The notes: generated by a model not told the origin, from the letters alone. A stretch of DNA of 64,000 nt from Actinernus sp. WN-2022 (GCA_030867875.1 JAOWCC010001501.1:32322792-32386791); one strand, 5' to 3'. Counted from the first letter of the stretch, positions 21,545 through 32,100 are shown. A program made the numbers and translations.

Positions 21545-22148
21545 AATCAATAAAGTTCACTTGTGTTAGTTGAACAGGTTTGAACAAGTCTTTGTTATGA
21601 ACAACAATACACTATTGTTTCGGTAATCTACTCTATATTAACCCAACGATATTTTTGATATCATTCACAAATTTTGAACGTTGAGAAGTAAGCATGGGTT
21701 TGTTGTGCTCTAAATTAAAAACCATGTACTTTCGAGCGTTTAGGTTTTTAGCAGTACAAATAGATTTTAAAATCAATTGGGCAGTGGCTGTCGATAAATT
21801 TAAGAGGATTGCTTCAGGTTCTCGCCTGTCTAATTTAATTCTTATTTATCATGAAACGAGTACCGACACAAACATGGGAAGACTATTAGCCTTTATCCGA
21901 TTTGCCGAAGAGCTGGGACTGTCGGAGGAGGAGTGGGAAGAACTGTATCAGTTTCTATCCCAATAAATAGTCAAGCAGGGTCTCATGAAAATTCATTTCA
22001 GCCTGTCTGTTTGCAATTACTTTAACTTTTAAATCAATAAAGTTCACTTGTGTTGGTTGAACAGGTTTGAACAAGTCTTTGTTATGAACAACAATACACT
22101 ATTGTTTCGGTAATCTGCTCTATATTAACCCAACGATATTTTTGATAC
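21545..22148 (+). repeat. 115-bp direct repeats flanking the cargo gene
   Basis: aaatcaataaagttcacttg through gaacaggtttgaacaagtct to cccaacgatatttttgat occurs at about 21545-21660 and again at 22034-22148. The repeat starts with the poly(A) signal AATAAA, so the cargo gene and the left-TIR frame share a 3' end module. Confidence 0.75.
21694..21966 (+). CDS. Cargo gene of the Maverick-type element: predicted N-myristoylated 90-residue protein
   Basis: The N-terminus MGLLCSKLK fits the N-myristoylation rule (Gly2, Ser6, Lys7) with a palmitoylatable Cys5, as in Src-type and several viral membrane-anchored proteins. The middle is basic and amphipathic. The C-terminal third reads TNMGRLLAFIRFAEELG then SEEEWEELYQFLSQ; the first part resembles the BH1 signature (NWGRLVAFFxF) of Bcl-2-family proteins, which are known as accessory genes of some animal adintoviruses. 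The similarity is short, the usual BH1 Trp is Met, and no BH3 is seen, so the Bcl-2 link is tentative. A 3' segment with AATAAA follows at about 22038. Direct repeats of about 115 bp (21545-21660 and 22034-22148) flank the gene. Confidence 0.5.
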   Translation: MGLLCSKLKTMYFRAFRFLAVQIDFKINWAVAVDKFKRIASGSRLSNLILIYHETSTDTNMGRLLAFIRFAEELGLSEEEWEELYQFLSQ

Positions 22149-22265
22149 CTTCACTATCAACCTTTACAGTAAATCCACTATGACTCATAAGCGCAACTTC
22201 GTTATTGTCCTTAGGGATTAACAATAACTGAAAGGCCATCAGTACAGTTTGATAGAAATAAGTCT

Positions 22266-22880
22266 ATTATTGATTTAAAAGTTAAAGTAATTACAAAATC
22301 AATCAATCTGCGTAAGTTCTTATACATTTGGTGTATGCTGCACTCTGTGAAGAACCAATCTGTGTCGAGAGAGAAAGACAATGTTATGGCTGTGAAATGC
22401 TCTGTTTCTTTCGACGTGTTCTACTTCATCCACGGTGATCGTTTTTCCTTGAACGCCTTCCATGTCAGAGTTGAATAAAAATACGCGAGCTAATATAGAT
22501 GCACTGAACTGAGTCTGAACAGATGATCAAATAAAGATAGCACCCACACGAAGCGGTTTCAATAGATCGTTAATCCCTTAATTAATTCAATGAATAGACA
22601 CACCCCTTGCAGCGGCATAATAATGAGCTGCAGCGCATTCCAGCCTCAAAAATGCGGCTGTTACGTTATCCGAATTAATGCATACGCCGCAATTCTGATC
22701 AGGTACGCCGCATTTTATTCATGAGCCCACCACTTCAATGAGCGCGCAACTTTAATTTATGCATGACCCAAGACAATAGGACTGTGACGTCATCTGAATT
22801 CATGAATAACGCAACACTTTAATGAGAGCTCACCATGAGCTCACCAAATAACAGGATAATTCCATCCCTTTCCCACTACT
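22266..22880 (-). repeat. Right terminal inverted repeat of the miniature Maverick-type element
   Basis: It is the inverted counterpart of 20879-21553, lacking the internal duplication. It ends ccactact directly before the aacttc target duplication. Confidence 0.75.
22320..22463 (-). CDS. 47-residue hypothetical protein encoded in right TIR
   Basis: ATG complement at 22461-22463 and TAA complement at 22320-22322. This is the mirror copy of the frame at 21357-21500, same length and start MEGVQGKTITVDEVEHVE. The downstream poly(A)-like signal is AATAAT rather than AATAAA. Function unknown. Confidence 0.42.
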   Translation of the reverse strand: MEGVQGKTITVDEVEHVERNRAFHSHNIVFLSRHRLVLHRVQHTPNV

Positions 22881-22886
22881 AACTTC

Positions 22887-25800
22887 CATTATGACTATAA
22901 AATAAGGATTAACTTTAATTATTAGAAAATTAGGATATCGTTTAGAAAATTGCCATAATTTAAAATAGACAGTATTATTCTGGCAAATGAGGTATTTTTT
23001 ATCATTACACTACAGAAATTAAGATAACATTGGAAATGGTAAGTGTTAAAACCCGTCTTCAAAAGAACTCATTCAAAATGAAGACACTGAATCAAACAAC
23101 TCTTTAATTTGCTTGGTTTGTCGGTTCAATATCTCAATAGAATCTCAAACCTGACTGCGTTAATTCAATCTCATCCATTCAGTCGGCCTCCTCTGCAGTC
23201 AACTCTCCTGTCTTCCCCAACACATGCAAGAGAAACCCGAACTTCTAAACTCCGGATATTATGGAGATTGCCTGCGGTGGAGGTTCGACTTCTTTATCTG
23301 ATATATTTTTGCCGCTGTTCCGATAATGCACGCAATACTAGTTCTCTTCTCATTTGAATATTGAATCTGAATTTCAAATACGACCAGTACGACAACCATA
23401 GCCATGTTTCATTGCGAACGCGTTTGCGGCATGAAAAGATAAAAGTTTTGACTTTTGTACTTGCAGCAGAAAACAGAAGAGAAAGCTTCGAGTTCCTGGA
23501 ACCTTACGCACCGAGGACAGTAATCGGCCTGTGACGACGGGACGTAAAAAGGTGTTTTCTCGCGACATTAGGTGTTTATCGTTTCCTTTATTCGCCTGTT
23601 ATCGCTTCTCACATCCACATTTTCGAAAAATATGATAAACAGAGAGTTCCGTTCATGTAGAACGAAAAACGAAGTGTTTTACTTTCTTACGTTCGCGTTC
23701 TTTTATTGAACGTGAAATTTGGGGTTTTCACGTTAATAATTGTGTTTTTGCAGAGAACGGTCAAAATGTAGGCGACTGCGAGCATTTTCACGTGCAGTTA
23801 TTGTATTTTATAATTAAGGCTATTTGTGGTTTCGTAAGGATCCTAATGGCGTCACTGGAATAATAGGGACTTTAGCAACCAGGACGGCGACGGCAGTGAC
23901 GACGGGACGTAGAAAACAAATTCTCCCGAAATTTGGTGTTTACTATTTGCCTCGTTCGTCTTGAATTGTTTTTCACAACCAGATTTTCGAAAAATATAAT
24001 GACTATGGACTTCCTGTTGATTTGTCAATGTATGCGCAGACTGACATAGGAAAATGCTTCAAATGAACAGCTGTGCACAGAGTGTTACTTCACATAAGAA
24101 AACTGGTGTAGATAGACAAGGTTCCTAAAGGAGATTAACTGCATATGGAGATTTAAAAAAACGTTTTAGGGCTCTATTTTAATTCCAGGATATATCTCGC
24201 TATTGAATAAAAGTACATATTTGACCAGGAAATTACGAAACCCACATAATAATCACTGCATGGTTCAAACGACAGCTGATAAGTTCGACTAGAAAAAAAA
24301 GAACAGAATCCGTGGAGTACTTGCCCTGCAGTCTTTGGACCAACATGTAGCAGAAACCCCCACCCCTCCCCCACACTTCACCCTAACCTTTAATGGTGAA
24401 TCATTAATAAAACGATACATATCCAATTAAGTGAGGGGTGGGTAGTTCAGTTCCCAGAAACAGGGATTGAGCCAACAACTCGATGTGCAGTCGCACAGAA
24501 GGAGTCTCTGATCAAACGATTTATTTGTAACTTAAAAAGAAGCAGAACTTACGCACAATCAGCTCGGAAACTGCGATAAAACAGGTGAGCACTTTTAACT
24601 TTAGAGAAAAAGGTTAAAAAGAGAATACAAAACTTTTAATTAGACTTATTTTAATTAAACTCTCTCTTTGTTTTAATCGTTTTTCTACGCATGTAACCGA
24701 AGCTCGTTTGTTGGTGAATTTTCAAGCATCATGATTACTTCGTTGATATTCAGTTTTCTTGTACGTTTTTCCGAAATGCCGACCTCGAACGTTTATCGAG
24801 ACCTTTAGATTGCAGGAGTTACTTCAGTTTAACGAGAATTTTCAGTTAAGTTTTAAAGTGCTGTATTCTGGAAGCCTGTCGGCAGTTGGCTTCTTTCTGC
24901 ACATTTAAGAATAATGATTGATATGGAAAACCCATGTTACAGACCTTTCAACTGAACTACAAACTTTTGACTGAGTAAAGTCCGGTCAGTATTATCCCTG
25001 GCGGAATGATCATAAAAGCAATTCATTATCATATTAATATATAGATACTTTTCCAAAGGTAGAAAGAAACAAGGCGGCAATTCGTTGGGGACATCCTTCA
25101 GTATACTAAGCAAATTTCAGCGATCGTTTTATCAGCAACTGATTCAAGTCCAATGTTTATAAGAAATTCACTATCGCCAAAAGTTATCATCGTTGTTATT
25201 GAGCTTAGTAAAATCTATGAAACATTTCAAACTTTACAAGCATTGCTCTTAGTTAGGAGTACGTCTAAAAGAGGCTGTCTCTAAAAACGGTCCACTACTC
25301 GATTTGGGACCCAAAATTATTTTTTGTTTATATTTCTACTATGAATGGTACTAAAACGTGGTTAGATTGATTGAACAGTTTATTTTACTCCCGTTTCGAG
25401 GGGTTGAATAGTCAAGCTTGCTAACAGGCCATAAAGTGCTTATTTTCAGTGCCGTGACAGGGGGTATTCAGGGTATACTCAAACATTATTCGCAGTTTTA
25501 AAACTTTTAAATCTTACACACATTCAATAGGTTATTACTTCGTTTTACCCTTGCATGATGTGAGATTTGAAAATTGAAATGCTCATTAAATTTTAATCGA
25601 ACCAAGACAAAGAGTAACTCTGATCACCACAAAATTATAGCTTTCAAACATGCAGAATTCGAATTCTCACTTGTGGCACCTACGCCAGGCCTAAATATAC
25701 ATTCTAGGCATAGATTAAGAACTATTTTGATAGAATTATGCAATAAAACCTGCGGCACAATGCGATTCCGGAGAGGTTTCAAGTTAATTTAGCCGTTAAT

Positions 25801-25995
25801 TTATTCATTTAATTTCGCTAACTTCTCGGCGTCATACCACAGGTACCCCAAGCTCCCTCTATGTATAAACTACACAAAAAACTGATGACACCAAGAGAGC
25901 AGACAAAACACTTACCCCCAGGCCCTCGCAATTCTCAAAGCTCATGATCAAAGGCACATCCCCATAGGACAGATAATGATTTGGTGTCCAGGAGA
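22887..25995. other. Long stretch without recognisable gene
   Basis: About 3.1 kb, AT-rich. A dispersed repeat is present twice: cgacgggacgt...attttcgaaaaatat at about 23530-23640 and 23895-24003. The segment 25836-25870 (accacaggtaccccaagctc, cctctatgtataa) recurs at 33701-33735. Short open frames show no domains. Confidence 0.45.
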
Positions 25996-25999
25996 TTTA

Positions 26000-26353
26000 T
26001 ATATGCCAATGCTAAGCTCTTTTTCATTTATTTATTTGGGACTACGGAACAATGCAATATGTTGCACTACAATGCAATATGATGCACAAATTAACTGAGT
26101 ACAATTTAAGTACCCATCCAGGAAGGAGGTGAGGTAGAGATTGTCTCTTAATCCCCTGGCATGCAAAATATTTCCTGTACGTCACTATGGCTTAATAATA
26201 CAATGCACTATTCTTCAGAGCGTGCTAGCCAGAAACACACGCTACAGTTTGCATGTACTGAATATCATGTGACATGTTACCAAGCGTGACTAAAATTACT
26301 GATGCGTGATTAACCAAACGATATAAACAAACTTAAGATAATATTCCCGGACA
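26000..26353 (-). repeat. 3' LTR of BEL/Pao element
   Basis: On the minus strand the LTR starts TGTCCGGGAATATT at 26353, directly after a polypurine tract (26354-26367, AAAGGGGGGAGAG). It contains AATAAA complements near 26025-26034. About 190 bp of it match 28603-28794, the 5' LTR remnant. The far boundary is approximate. Confidence 0.65.
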
Positions 26354-26373
26354 CTCTCCCCCCTTTGACTCAT

Positions 26374-26745
26374 TTATGAGTCAAGCATACTCGTGACCTT
26401 CCACCTAGCGTCTAAAGCTGCAGCTCGCTTAGGAATTTCCCTGGTGGTGGTTACCACTGCCCTTGCTAGTGGTTCCCTAACACCGGTCTGACTGCTTACT
26501 TCTATGGGATACAGTTTCTGTACGGGTCTTCCCATATGCATCGGTCTACCCTTAGTGATTACCCTAATGTTCGCTCCTCTAACTTCTTCGTCATTTCCTG
26601 TCACTAAGCTTTCCACTACTGACAATTTCCAACTACTTCTCTTCTTTCCTTCCTCGTACACTGTCACTACATCTCCAACACATATTCTATTGCCTCCGCC
26701 ACGTCCTGACTTACTCCTGTGAAACTCTCTTAAATCTGCTAAATC
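26374..26745 (-). pseudogene. BEL/Pao integrase C-terminal (DUF5641-like) domain
   Basis: After a frame change, REYNDLADLREFHRS and GDVVTVYEEGKKRSSWKL are followed by GRPMHMGRPVQKLYPIEV, a typical end of BEL/Pao Pol where the chain passes vector-like KRSSWK and LYPIE motifs. It ends at a stop at 26374, just before the polypurine tract. Confidence 0.65.
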
Positions 26746-27493
26746 ATTGTACTCTCTGCCATCTAGACCAAAAATGATTCAATTTCCTGGCTAAGTACCT
26801 GTATCTGGCTCCATAGCTTGTCTCATCTTCCTCCTCTACTACCTCATCTGGGATTGACTTGATTCTCTTGCCATAGATTAAATGAGATGGAGTTAACACT
26901 TCCTCTTCCAACTCGTCATTCTCATAAGTCAATGGCCTGGCATTTAAAGTACTCTCTATTTCTACTACAACAGTCAACAATTCCTCAAATGTTAACCTGG
27001 CTTTGCCCAATACCTTCCTCAAACATCTCTTAACAAGTCCTACCATGCGTTCGAAGAACCCACTCCACCAGGGTGCCCTGACTAAATTGAACCTCCATTC
27101 GATTCTACTGCTTTCTAGGTCTGCCTTCACTTCAGGGTGGTTGTAGAGGTCCTTTAAAGCCCTTGCTGTAGCTTTGAAGGTCTTGGCATTATCAGAAGCT
27201 ATAAGACTAGGTGTCCCCCGTCTTGCTGTAAACCTGCTCAAACATCTCCTGAATGTTGCTGCAGACAGATCTTGAACTAAATCTAGATGGGCCGCACGTG
27301 TTACACAACAAGAGAACAAGGCAGTGTATACCTTATCCTTACCTTGTTCTGTTCCCTTGACAAACAGTGGCCCAGCAAAGTCAACTCCAACCTTTGAAAA
27401 GGGTGGTGCTTCTTTCACTCTAAATTCTGGTAAAGCTGCATCTGGCGGTGTACTATATGGCCTGCCTTCCAGTTTCTTACCTGTATGTGACAC
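26744..27493 (-). pseudogene. BEL/Pao integrase catalytic core
   Basis: It contains GRPYSTPPDAALPEFRV and the DDE residues in FSKVGVDFAGPL (Asp), SLIASDNAKTFK (Asp) and GFFERMVGLVKR (Glu), then LTPSHLIYGKR, the usual BEL/Pao core end. The catalytic triad is present. The frame opens by a shift from the preceding zinc-binding domain and closes by another near 26745. Confidence 0.78.
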
Positions 27494-28600
27494 ACGAGCC
27501 TAATACCTTCTTCACTATCTGTCTGCCCTTCGGTACCCAGTATCTAGACCTTAATTCAGCTAATGTAGCCCTTACACTACTGTGATGAGTTCTCACATGA
27601 CACTCCAGTATGATCATCTCTGTCAGCTTGTGGTGTCTTAGCAAGACGACTGGCTGTCTGGCATCACTGGTCAAATCTGACTCGGACAATCGTCCTTTGC
27701 ACCTCAGAATCCCCACCTCTTCTACTAGTCCCAGGCCCCTTTCAAGCTGAGCAAAGTTGCCTTGTTCCTTCAAGTGTGATTGTGCTACCTTTATCCACTC
27801 CTTCTCAGCAGATAATATTTCCTCTAAGGTTAGCTGACCTACATGCCTCGCATCACCCTTGTGTGCCCTTTGTAGGTTATGTGCAAAACGCTTAACCCAT
27901 GCCGTTACTCTGAACAACCTCTTCCCCTTATTATACCGTCCAATGTCTACAACTGTGCTAATGCCCTTCAGCTCATTTACCTTGACTGCCAACACCGAGG
28001 CCTTCCTTTCTTCTTCACTGCTTTCTGGTGTTTGTGCGATCTCTCTCAGGACTGGCCAATTTGCCTGTGGTTTTGACAACCATTCTGGGCCTGCCACCAT
28101 AACTCGCTGTGCTTTAGCTTTGTTGCTGGAATCCCCCTGGATCCCAAGTCGGCAGGATTTTCTTCACCAGGACAATGTCCCCAGTCTCCCTTATTAGTCA
28201 ACTTTAAGACTTCATTGATTCTGTGTCTTACAAACTGTTCCCACTCTCCCTTGTTTTGTAGCCAACAGAGTGCAGTCCGGCTGTCTAACCACAGTCTTGT
28301 ACCATGTACTTCAAGTTGAGACTCAATTGCCTTCTTTACTACATCCATGTATCAGCTGTGCCAGCACTCTAGCTGACATTAACTCTAACCTGGGAATAGT
28401 TAAAGACTTCAAGGGTGCTACCCTAGTCTTTGAAGTCAACAACTGTGCTGGACTCAATTCACTCAAGGGACTGTATCTATCTTCATTTATTCTTCCAAGC
28501 ACCGTCCGCCTTACACTCGTTATAATACTTATGCTACATGTCCAAACTCTCGTCTCTTTTCTTACAAAACGCATTCATGGTTCACTACAATACAATCATC
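27477..28600 (-). pseudogene. BEL/Pao pol: RNase H region and integrase zinc-binding domain
   Basis: Three overlapping frames continue each other. 28323-28574 has SLTIPRLELMSARVLAQL and 28046-28348 has LWLDSRTALCWLQ and NPADLGSRG, both signatures of the RNase H region of BEL/Pao polyproteins. 27477-28100 holds LTEMIILECHVRTHHSSVRA and RSRYWVPKGRQIVKKVL, the HH-CC zinc-binding integrase head. Frame changes occur near 28080 and 27485, and near 28340. Because the upstream catalytic RT is absent this cannot work alone. Confidence 0.75.
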
Positions 28601-28602
28601 TC

Positions 28603-28794
28603 TTTGTCTCTTAATCCCCTGGCATGCAAAATATTTCCTGTACGTCACTATGACTTAATAATACAATGCAGTATTCTTCAGAGCTTGCTAGCCAGAAACA
28701 CACGCTACAGTTTGCATGTACTGAATATCATGTGACATGTTACCAAGCGTGACTAAATTCACTGATGCGTGATTAACCAAACGACAAACTTAAC
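28603..28794 (-). repeat. 5' LTR remnant of the BEL/Pao element
   Basis: It matches the 3' LTR from tgtctcttaatcccctggc through tgcatgtactgaatatcatg to aaccaaacga..aaacttaa, with a few substitutions. The first roughly 20 bases of the LTR and its internal-side end are lost. Confidence 0.7.
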
Positions 28795-28844
28795 CTGTTC
28801 CATCGCTAAATCCAGGGTATTCATATGCTGATTTGTTTGTTATC

Positions 28845-30236
28845 TCAAACCATCTGCTTCTTTCTGCTAAAAGCTCTCTTACTTTTGGAAGAAAATGTTT
28901 GTTCCTTCCGCTGCTTATATATAGATGTATTGGTGTTGGTGTTACGTTTAGGGCGCGACGATTCAACCACCGAAGGAGGTACAACAAAGTGATTAGACGG
29001 ATTTTCAAGAAAACTCTTTCCCTTGTCGGATATTGAATACGATCTTGATGCCCTAGTGAAATTAAAGCCTTTAATTATCTTAAATGAGATGTTGATGAAT
29101 TCAAGATGAGCGACCTGACGCAAGTAAATTGCCCACCACTCCTTATTTAAAGGTTTTCCTTCTAGTTGAATACCTTTTCCATAGGTTGCGGAATTATCGA
29201 TATTTCTTTGGATTTTAGGAGCTACAATCCAGTCTCTTTTCGACCCTCTCAACCAAGAAATCAATTTATCCTCATTTATGCCATTACTTATGTTTGGAAG
29301 TTGACTGAGCTCTTTCAACGCTTTTAATAGTAGGATAGCTGTGTTTTTGATGTTAAAATTTCTCTCGTGAACGATGTCACAGCTGGAACAGCACTCCCCA
29401 CTACTAGCTTGCTCTATGATGTCAACGTCTTCGAATTTTCCAGCAGGCTCTTTCTCAAGCACGTCCCAGCTTCCACTTCCATGTCTATTCATAATCCTGT
29501 TTTTCAGATGCCGCTTCTTCCAATGAACAGCTACCCGTCCAGTAGATTAACCGTTGATCGTCTGCGCCTTCATTGAACAAAAGAATACCATCGGATGAAT
29601 CATTGTTTCTTCCGGCCCTCCCAAATTCCTGTGCCATATTCCGCATGCATCCTATGTGAAACACGACACTTACATGGCGACTAGTACTGTGAGTTCCAAC
29701 CTCGTACGACTGTGTTGCCACAAGGACCTGAAATGATTTTGCTCTGAATTCACTGTTAATCTTACTTTTTAATTCTCCACTGAGTCTTCCGTGGTATGCC
29801 TTCACATCTTTCAAACCCGCTTCTTTAAGACTGTCGACGAGAAGCTCTACGTCTTTTGTAAAGTCCATATAGATTATAGCATAGTTCAACTGAATCGTTT
29901 GGACAATGTGCCTTGCTACCTCGTTCCACTTCTCATTGAAATATTTTTTGTGCACAGTTTTATAGTGTTCGATGTTTACTTTAGTGTTCCTTCTCCTGAT
30001 AAGGACTGGCATTCTCAAATAATTTTCTGCAAGGTCATTAAGCTGCGAGTCGTTCAGAGTTGCTGTCAAAGCCATTATGGGCATTTTATCAAAATCAGTT
30101 TTAATAGTTTTCATGGTGTCGTAACAGGATCTGAAGTTGGAACTTCTATCGAACATTTGTGTACTTCATCCAAAAACCAGCATCTTCAAATTCGTCTTCA
30201 TGTCCAGAAGCTCGTATTCCAATAATTTCTTCGCAA
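28845..30236 (-). pseudogene. RecQ-like DNA helicase fragment, frameshifted
   Basis: 29485-30156 encodes the second RecA-like lobe of a RecQ-family helicase: PIMALTATL (motif III, TAT), AIIYMDFTKDVELL (motif IV), VKAYHGRLSG, FQVLVATQSYEVG (motif V) and AQEFGRAGRNND (motif VI arginine finger). In another frame 28845-29492 continues with GECCSSCDIV, a zinc-ligand-like Cys cluster, and WLRGSKRDW, typical of RecQ-C-like tails of multi-copy cnidarian genes. The frame changes near 29490, and upstream (30157-30236) the residues EYELLDM continue in yet another frame. The ATP-binding motif I and DExH box are absent. Intronless, 5'-truncated and broken, so a pseudogene; whether retrocopied or transposon-borne is unclear. 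Confidence 0.7.
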
Positions 30237-30239
30237 AAT

Positions 30240-30530
30240 ATGCTAAAGTTTGAGCTCAATTAACTGCTAAAGTTTGACTCTCTATATACGGAGCGTAAGT
30301 TTAGCATTTTATTAACTGCTAAAGTTTGACTCTCTATATACGGAGCGTAAGTTTAGCATTTAATTAACTGCTAAAGTTTGACTCTCTATATACAGAGCGT
30401 AAGTTTAGCATTTAATTAACTGCTAAAGTTTGACGGCTCGTATATATACGGAGCGTAAGTTTAGCATTTAATTAACTGCTAAAGTTTGACTCTCTATATA
30501 TACGAACTCGGTTTAGTGCGAAATTTATAT
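30240..30530 (+). repeat. 52-bp satellite, about 5 units, each with a hairpin
   Basis: The unit runs taactgctaaagtttgac, tctctatatacggagcg, taagtttagcatttaat. Unit starts are spaced 52, 52, 52 and 56 bp (30262, 30314, 30366, 30418, 30474). Inside each unit tgctaaa and tttagca can pair. Confidence 0.85.
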
Positions 30531-31161
30531 TTTATCTATAGAGTAACGAAACTGCGAATTTAGCAAATGTCAAATGACCGTCGTGATCCGCAGCCATTTT
30601 GAATAACCACAGGCATCCCAAGCTCTACATTTGTATTTGTATTCTGCCGTAAATGTATTCTAACATTGTATACCCGTATTTCAGGCACATATTTGATAAA
30701 CGAAGGTGCAGAGAAAGAGGAAAATCTGCAGAAATTTACCTTTGATTTTAGCGAAGAGTTTTCAATTTTAGTTCGCGCGCGCTGCTGACGCAACCATCAA
30801 GCCATTTCCGAACAAAGAGCGCCCGCTTAAGACTACTTGCTTACGAGCGCGCGACTGAATACAAAAAAACGAAGGTAAAGCTCGTTTTCAGTTCGTTCGT
30901 TCGAATTTTTGCTTCTGTATTATTAAAAATAAATCATTTAGTTTCGAGTGCAATTCGGGGTTCATTCAAACGAGGGAGTGTTCTCAGAGTTTCTAAATTG
31001 CATGAGTCCATAGGGCACAGATTGCGAACTGAATGTAAACAAAACTAATCGTTCAAACTTTGGTACAAATTTATAATTGCACACTTTGAAGGCATAACTT
31101 GATAAACGTACTGTCGATACAATTCAATCACACTACACTCGCACTCCGGGTACGCCACAAT

Positions 31162-31366
31162 GGGCAAGTACTTCATGTAGCTGCACAAATTGTCCCAAAC
31201 CCTAAAAAAAACCTAACCATACATTTAAAAAACACCCTAACCGTCAACAACGGTGCTCACTAATTTAGGGTGTTTAGAGGTAGTCACTATTTTAGAGCTA
31301 ATCACTAATTTTGGGTGAATTTGGGTAAATTTAGGCTAAGTCACAGCTACATGAAGTAGTAGCCCA
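31162..31366. mobile_element. MITE with 22-bp terminal inverted repeats
   Basis: Left end gggcaagtacttcatgtagctg, right end cagctacatgaagtagtagccc. The interior has telomere-like aaccctaa/ttagggt stretches and cactaatttt repeats. Non-coding. Confidence 0.65.
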
Positions 31367-31896
31367 GCAATGATTATGAGTTACTGGACTCTCTTTCCCG
31401 AGACATTCCAGTCTACGGAGCGGTTGAACGAGAGGCCAGGTCAGGACTAAACGCTGGTCATGTACGGATTTGTTAATCTGTTACTCGGTTATTTTATTAT
31501 AGCTCATCAATGTGTAATTAACATACTTGATGGCCGGTCCGCATTAATTATCGAACAGCGGAGGAAGGGTTTCTTTGTGTGCTTGATTGTATTGTCTTTA
31601 ATCTAAAGTTTCGTAAGTACTGATATTAAAAAAAAGGTTGGTACCAACAGAATCCAAATAATTATACCCTTTTTATTTGTTTGGCTCGTCAGCACCGTCA
31701 CGCGCGTCATCTTGTCACGAAATCCAATCCAGCAGTCATGCAACGTACGTACAAGGATAAAGCCCGAGTCATATATAATTTATTTTTAAACAGGAGGTTC
31801 CAATTCAGCAAAGCAGCTGGTTTAAATGGAGTCGTGTATGATGCAACTGTCTCCTTTTATATTTTCACAGTGAAATCAGCAACAGTCCAATCAACA

Positions 31897-32100
31897 AGTC
31901 AAGTAACTGAAGAGATAATATATTTTTAAAACACAGAAGGTAAGCTGTCTTTAGTGAGTGACCACAGAAGACAAGCTAAACCACAGAGGACAGCTACATT
32001 GAACAGTCCAATAAGCACTAGTCAAGTAACTGAAGAGATAAGATATTAACACAGAAGATAAGAAGAGTAAGCTCTCTTTAGTGAATGAGTACAGACGTAC
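31897..32100 (+). repeat. 123-bp tandem duplication in the GPCR 5' region
   Basis: agtcaagtaactgaagagat occurs at 31897 and 32020; both copies continue with cacagaag, gtaagct and ctttagtgaatga-like blocks. The GPCR start codon lies in the second copy; the equivalent first-copy position reads gtgag. Confidence 0.65.

Larger units (their letters stand above)
20879..21553 (+). repeat. Left terminal inverted repeat of the miniature Maverick-type element
   Basis: It pairs with 22266-22880. It is longer than its partner because of an internal duplication: cggatgacgtcacagtcc and ttgtcttggg occur at about 20963-20999 and again at about 21108-21138. Both copies keep a TGACGTCA CRE consensus. It carries a 47-codon frame followed by AATAAA near 21550. 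Confidence 0.75.
20879..22880. mobile_element. Miniature Maverick/Polinton-type element with long TIRs and a 6-bp TSD
   Basis: The ends are AGTAGTGGGAGAGGGATGG and CCATCCCTTTCCCACTACT. Flanking aacttc at 20873-20878 and 22881-22886 is a perfect 6-bp duplication. TIRs of about 620-675 bp (20879-21553 and about 22266-22880) are strongly similar. Long TIRs, AG...CT termini and 6-bp target duplications are the known hallmarks of Maverick/Polinton (adintovirus-like) elements. Full-size ones are 15-20 kb with polymerase B and integrase; none of that is here, so this is a 2.0-kb internally deleted or non-autonomous form. The centre holds one 90-codon gene and the TIRs each hold a 47-codon frame. An unrelated foldback element with a chance 6-bp TSD is the main alternative. 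Confidence 0.68.
26100..28794 (-). mobile_element. BEL/Pao LTR retrotransposon, internally deleted
   Basis: Minus-strand order: 5' LTR remnant (28603-28794), the end of the RT/RNase H region, zinc-binding and integrase domains, a C-terminal domain, a polypurine tract and the 3' LTR. Gag, protease and most of the reverse transcriptase are missing: the 5' LTR breaks off inside itself (after agacaa) and joins directly to RNase H-proximal sequence. Several frameshifts make it inactive. Confidence 0.8.

Noticed and set aside
26374..28794. Endogenous retrovirus with envelope
   Set aside because: Integrase and tail are of BEL/Pao type; no envelope-like frame is present.
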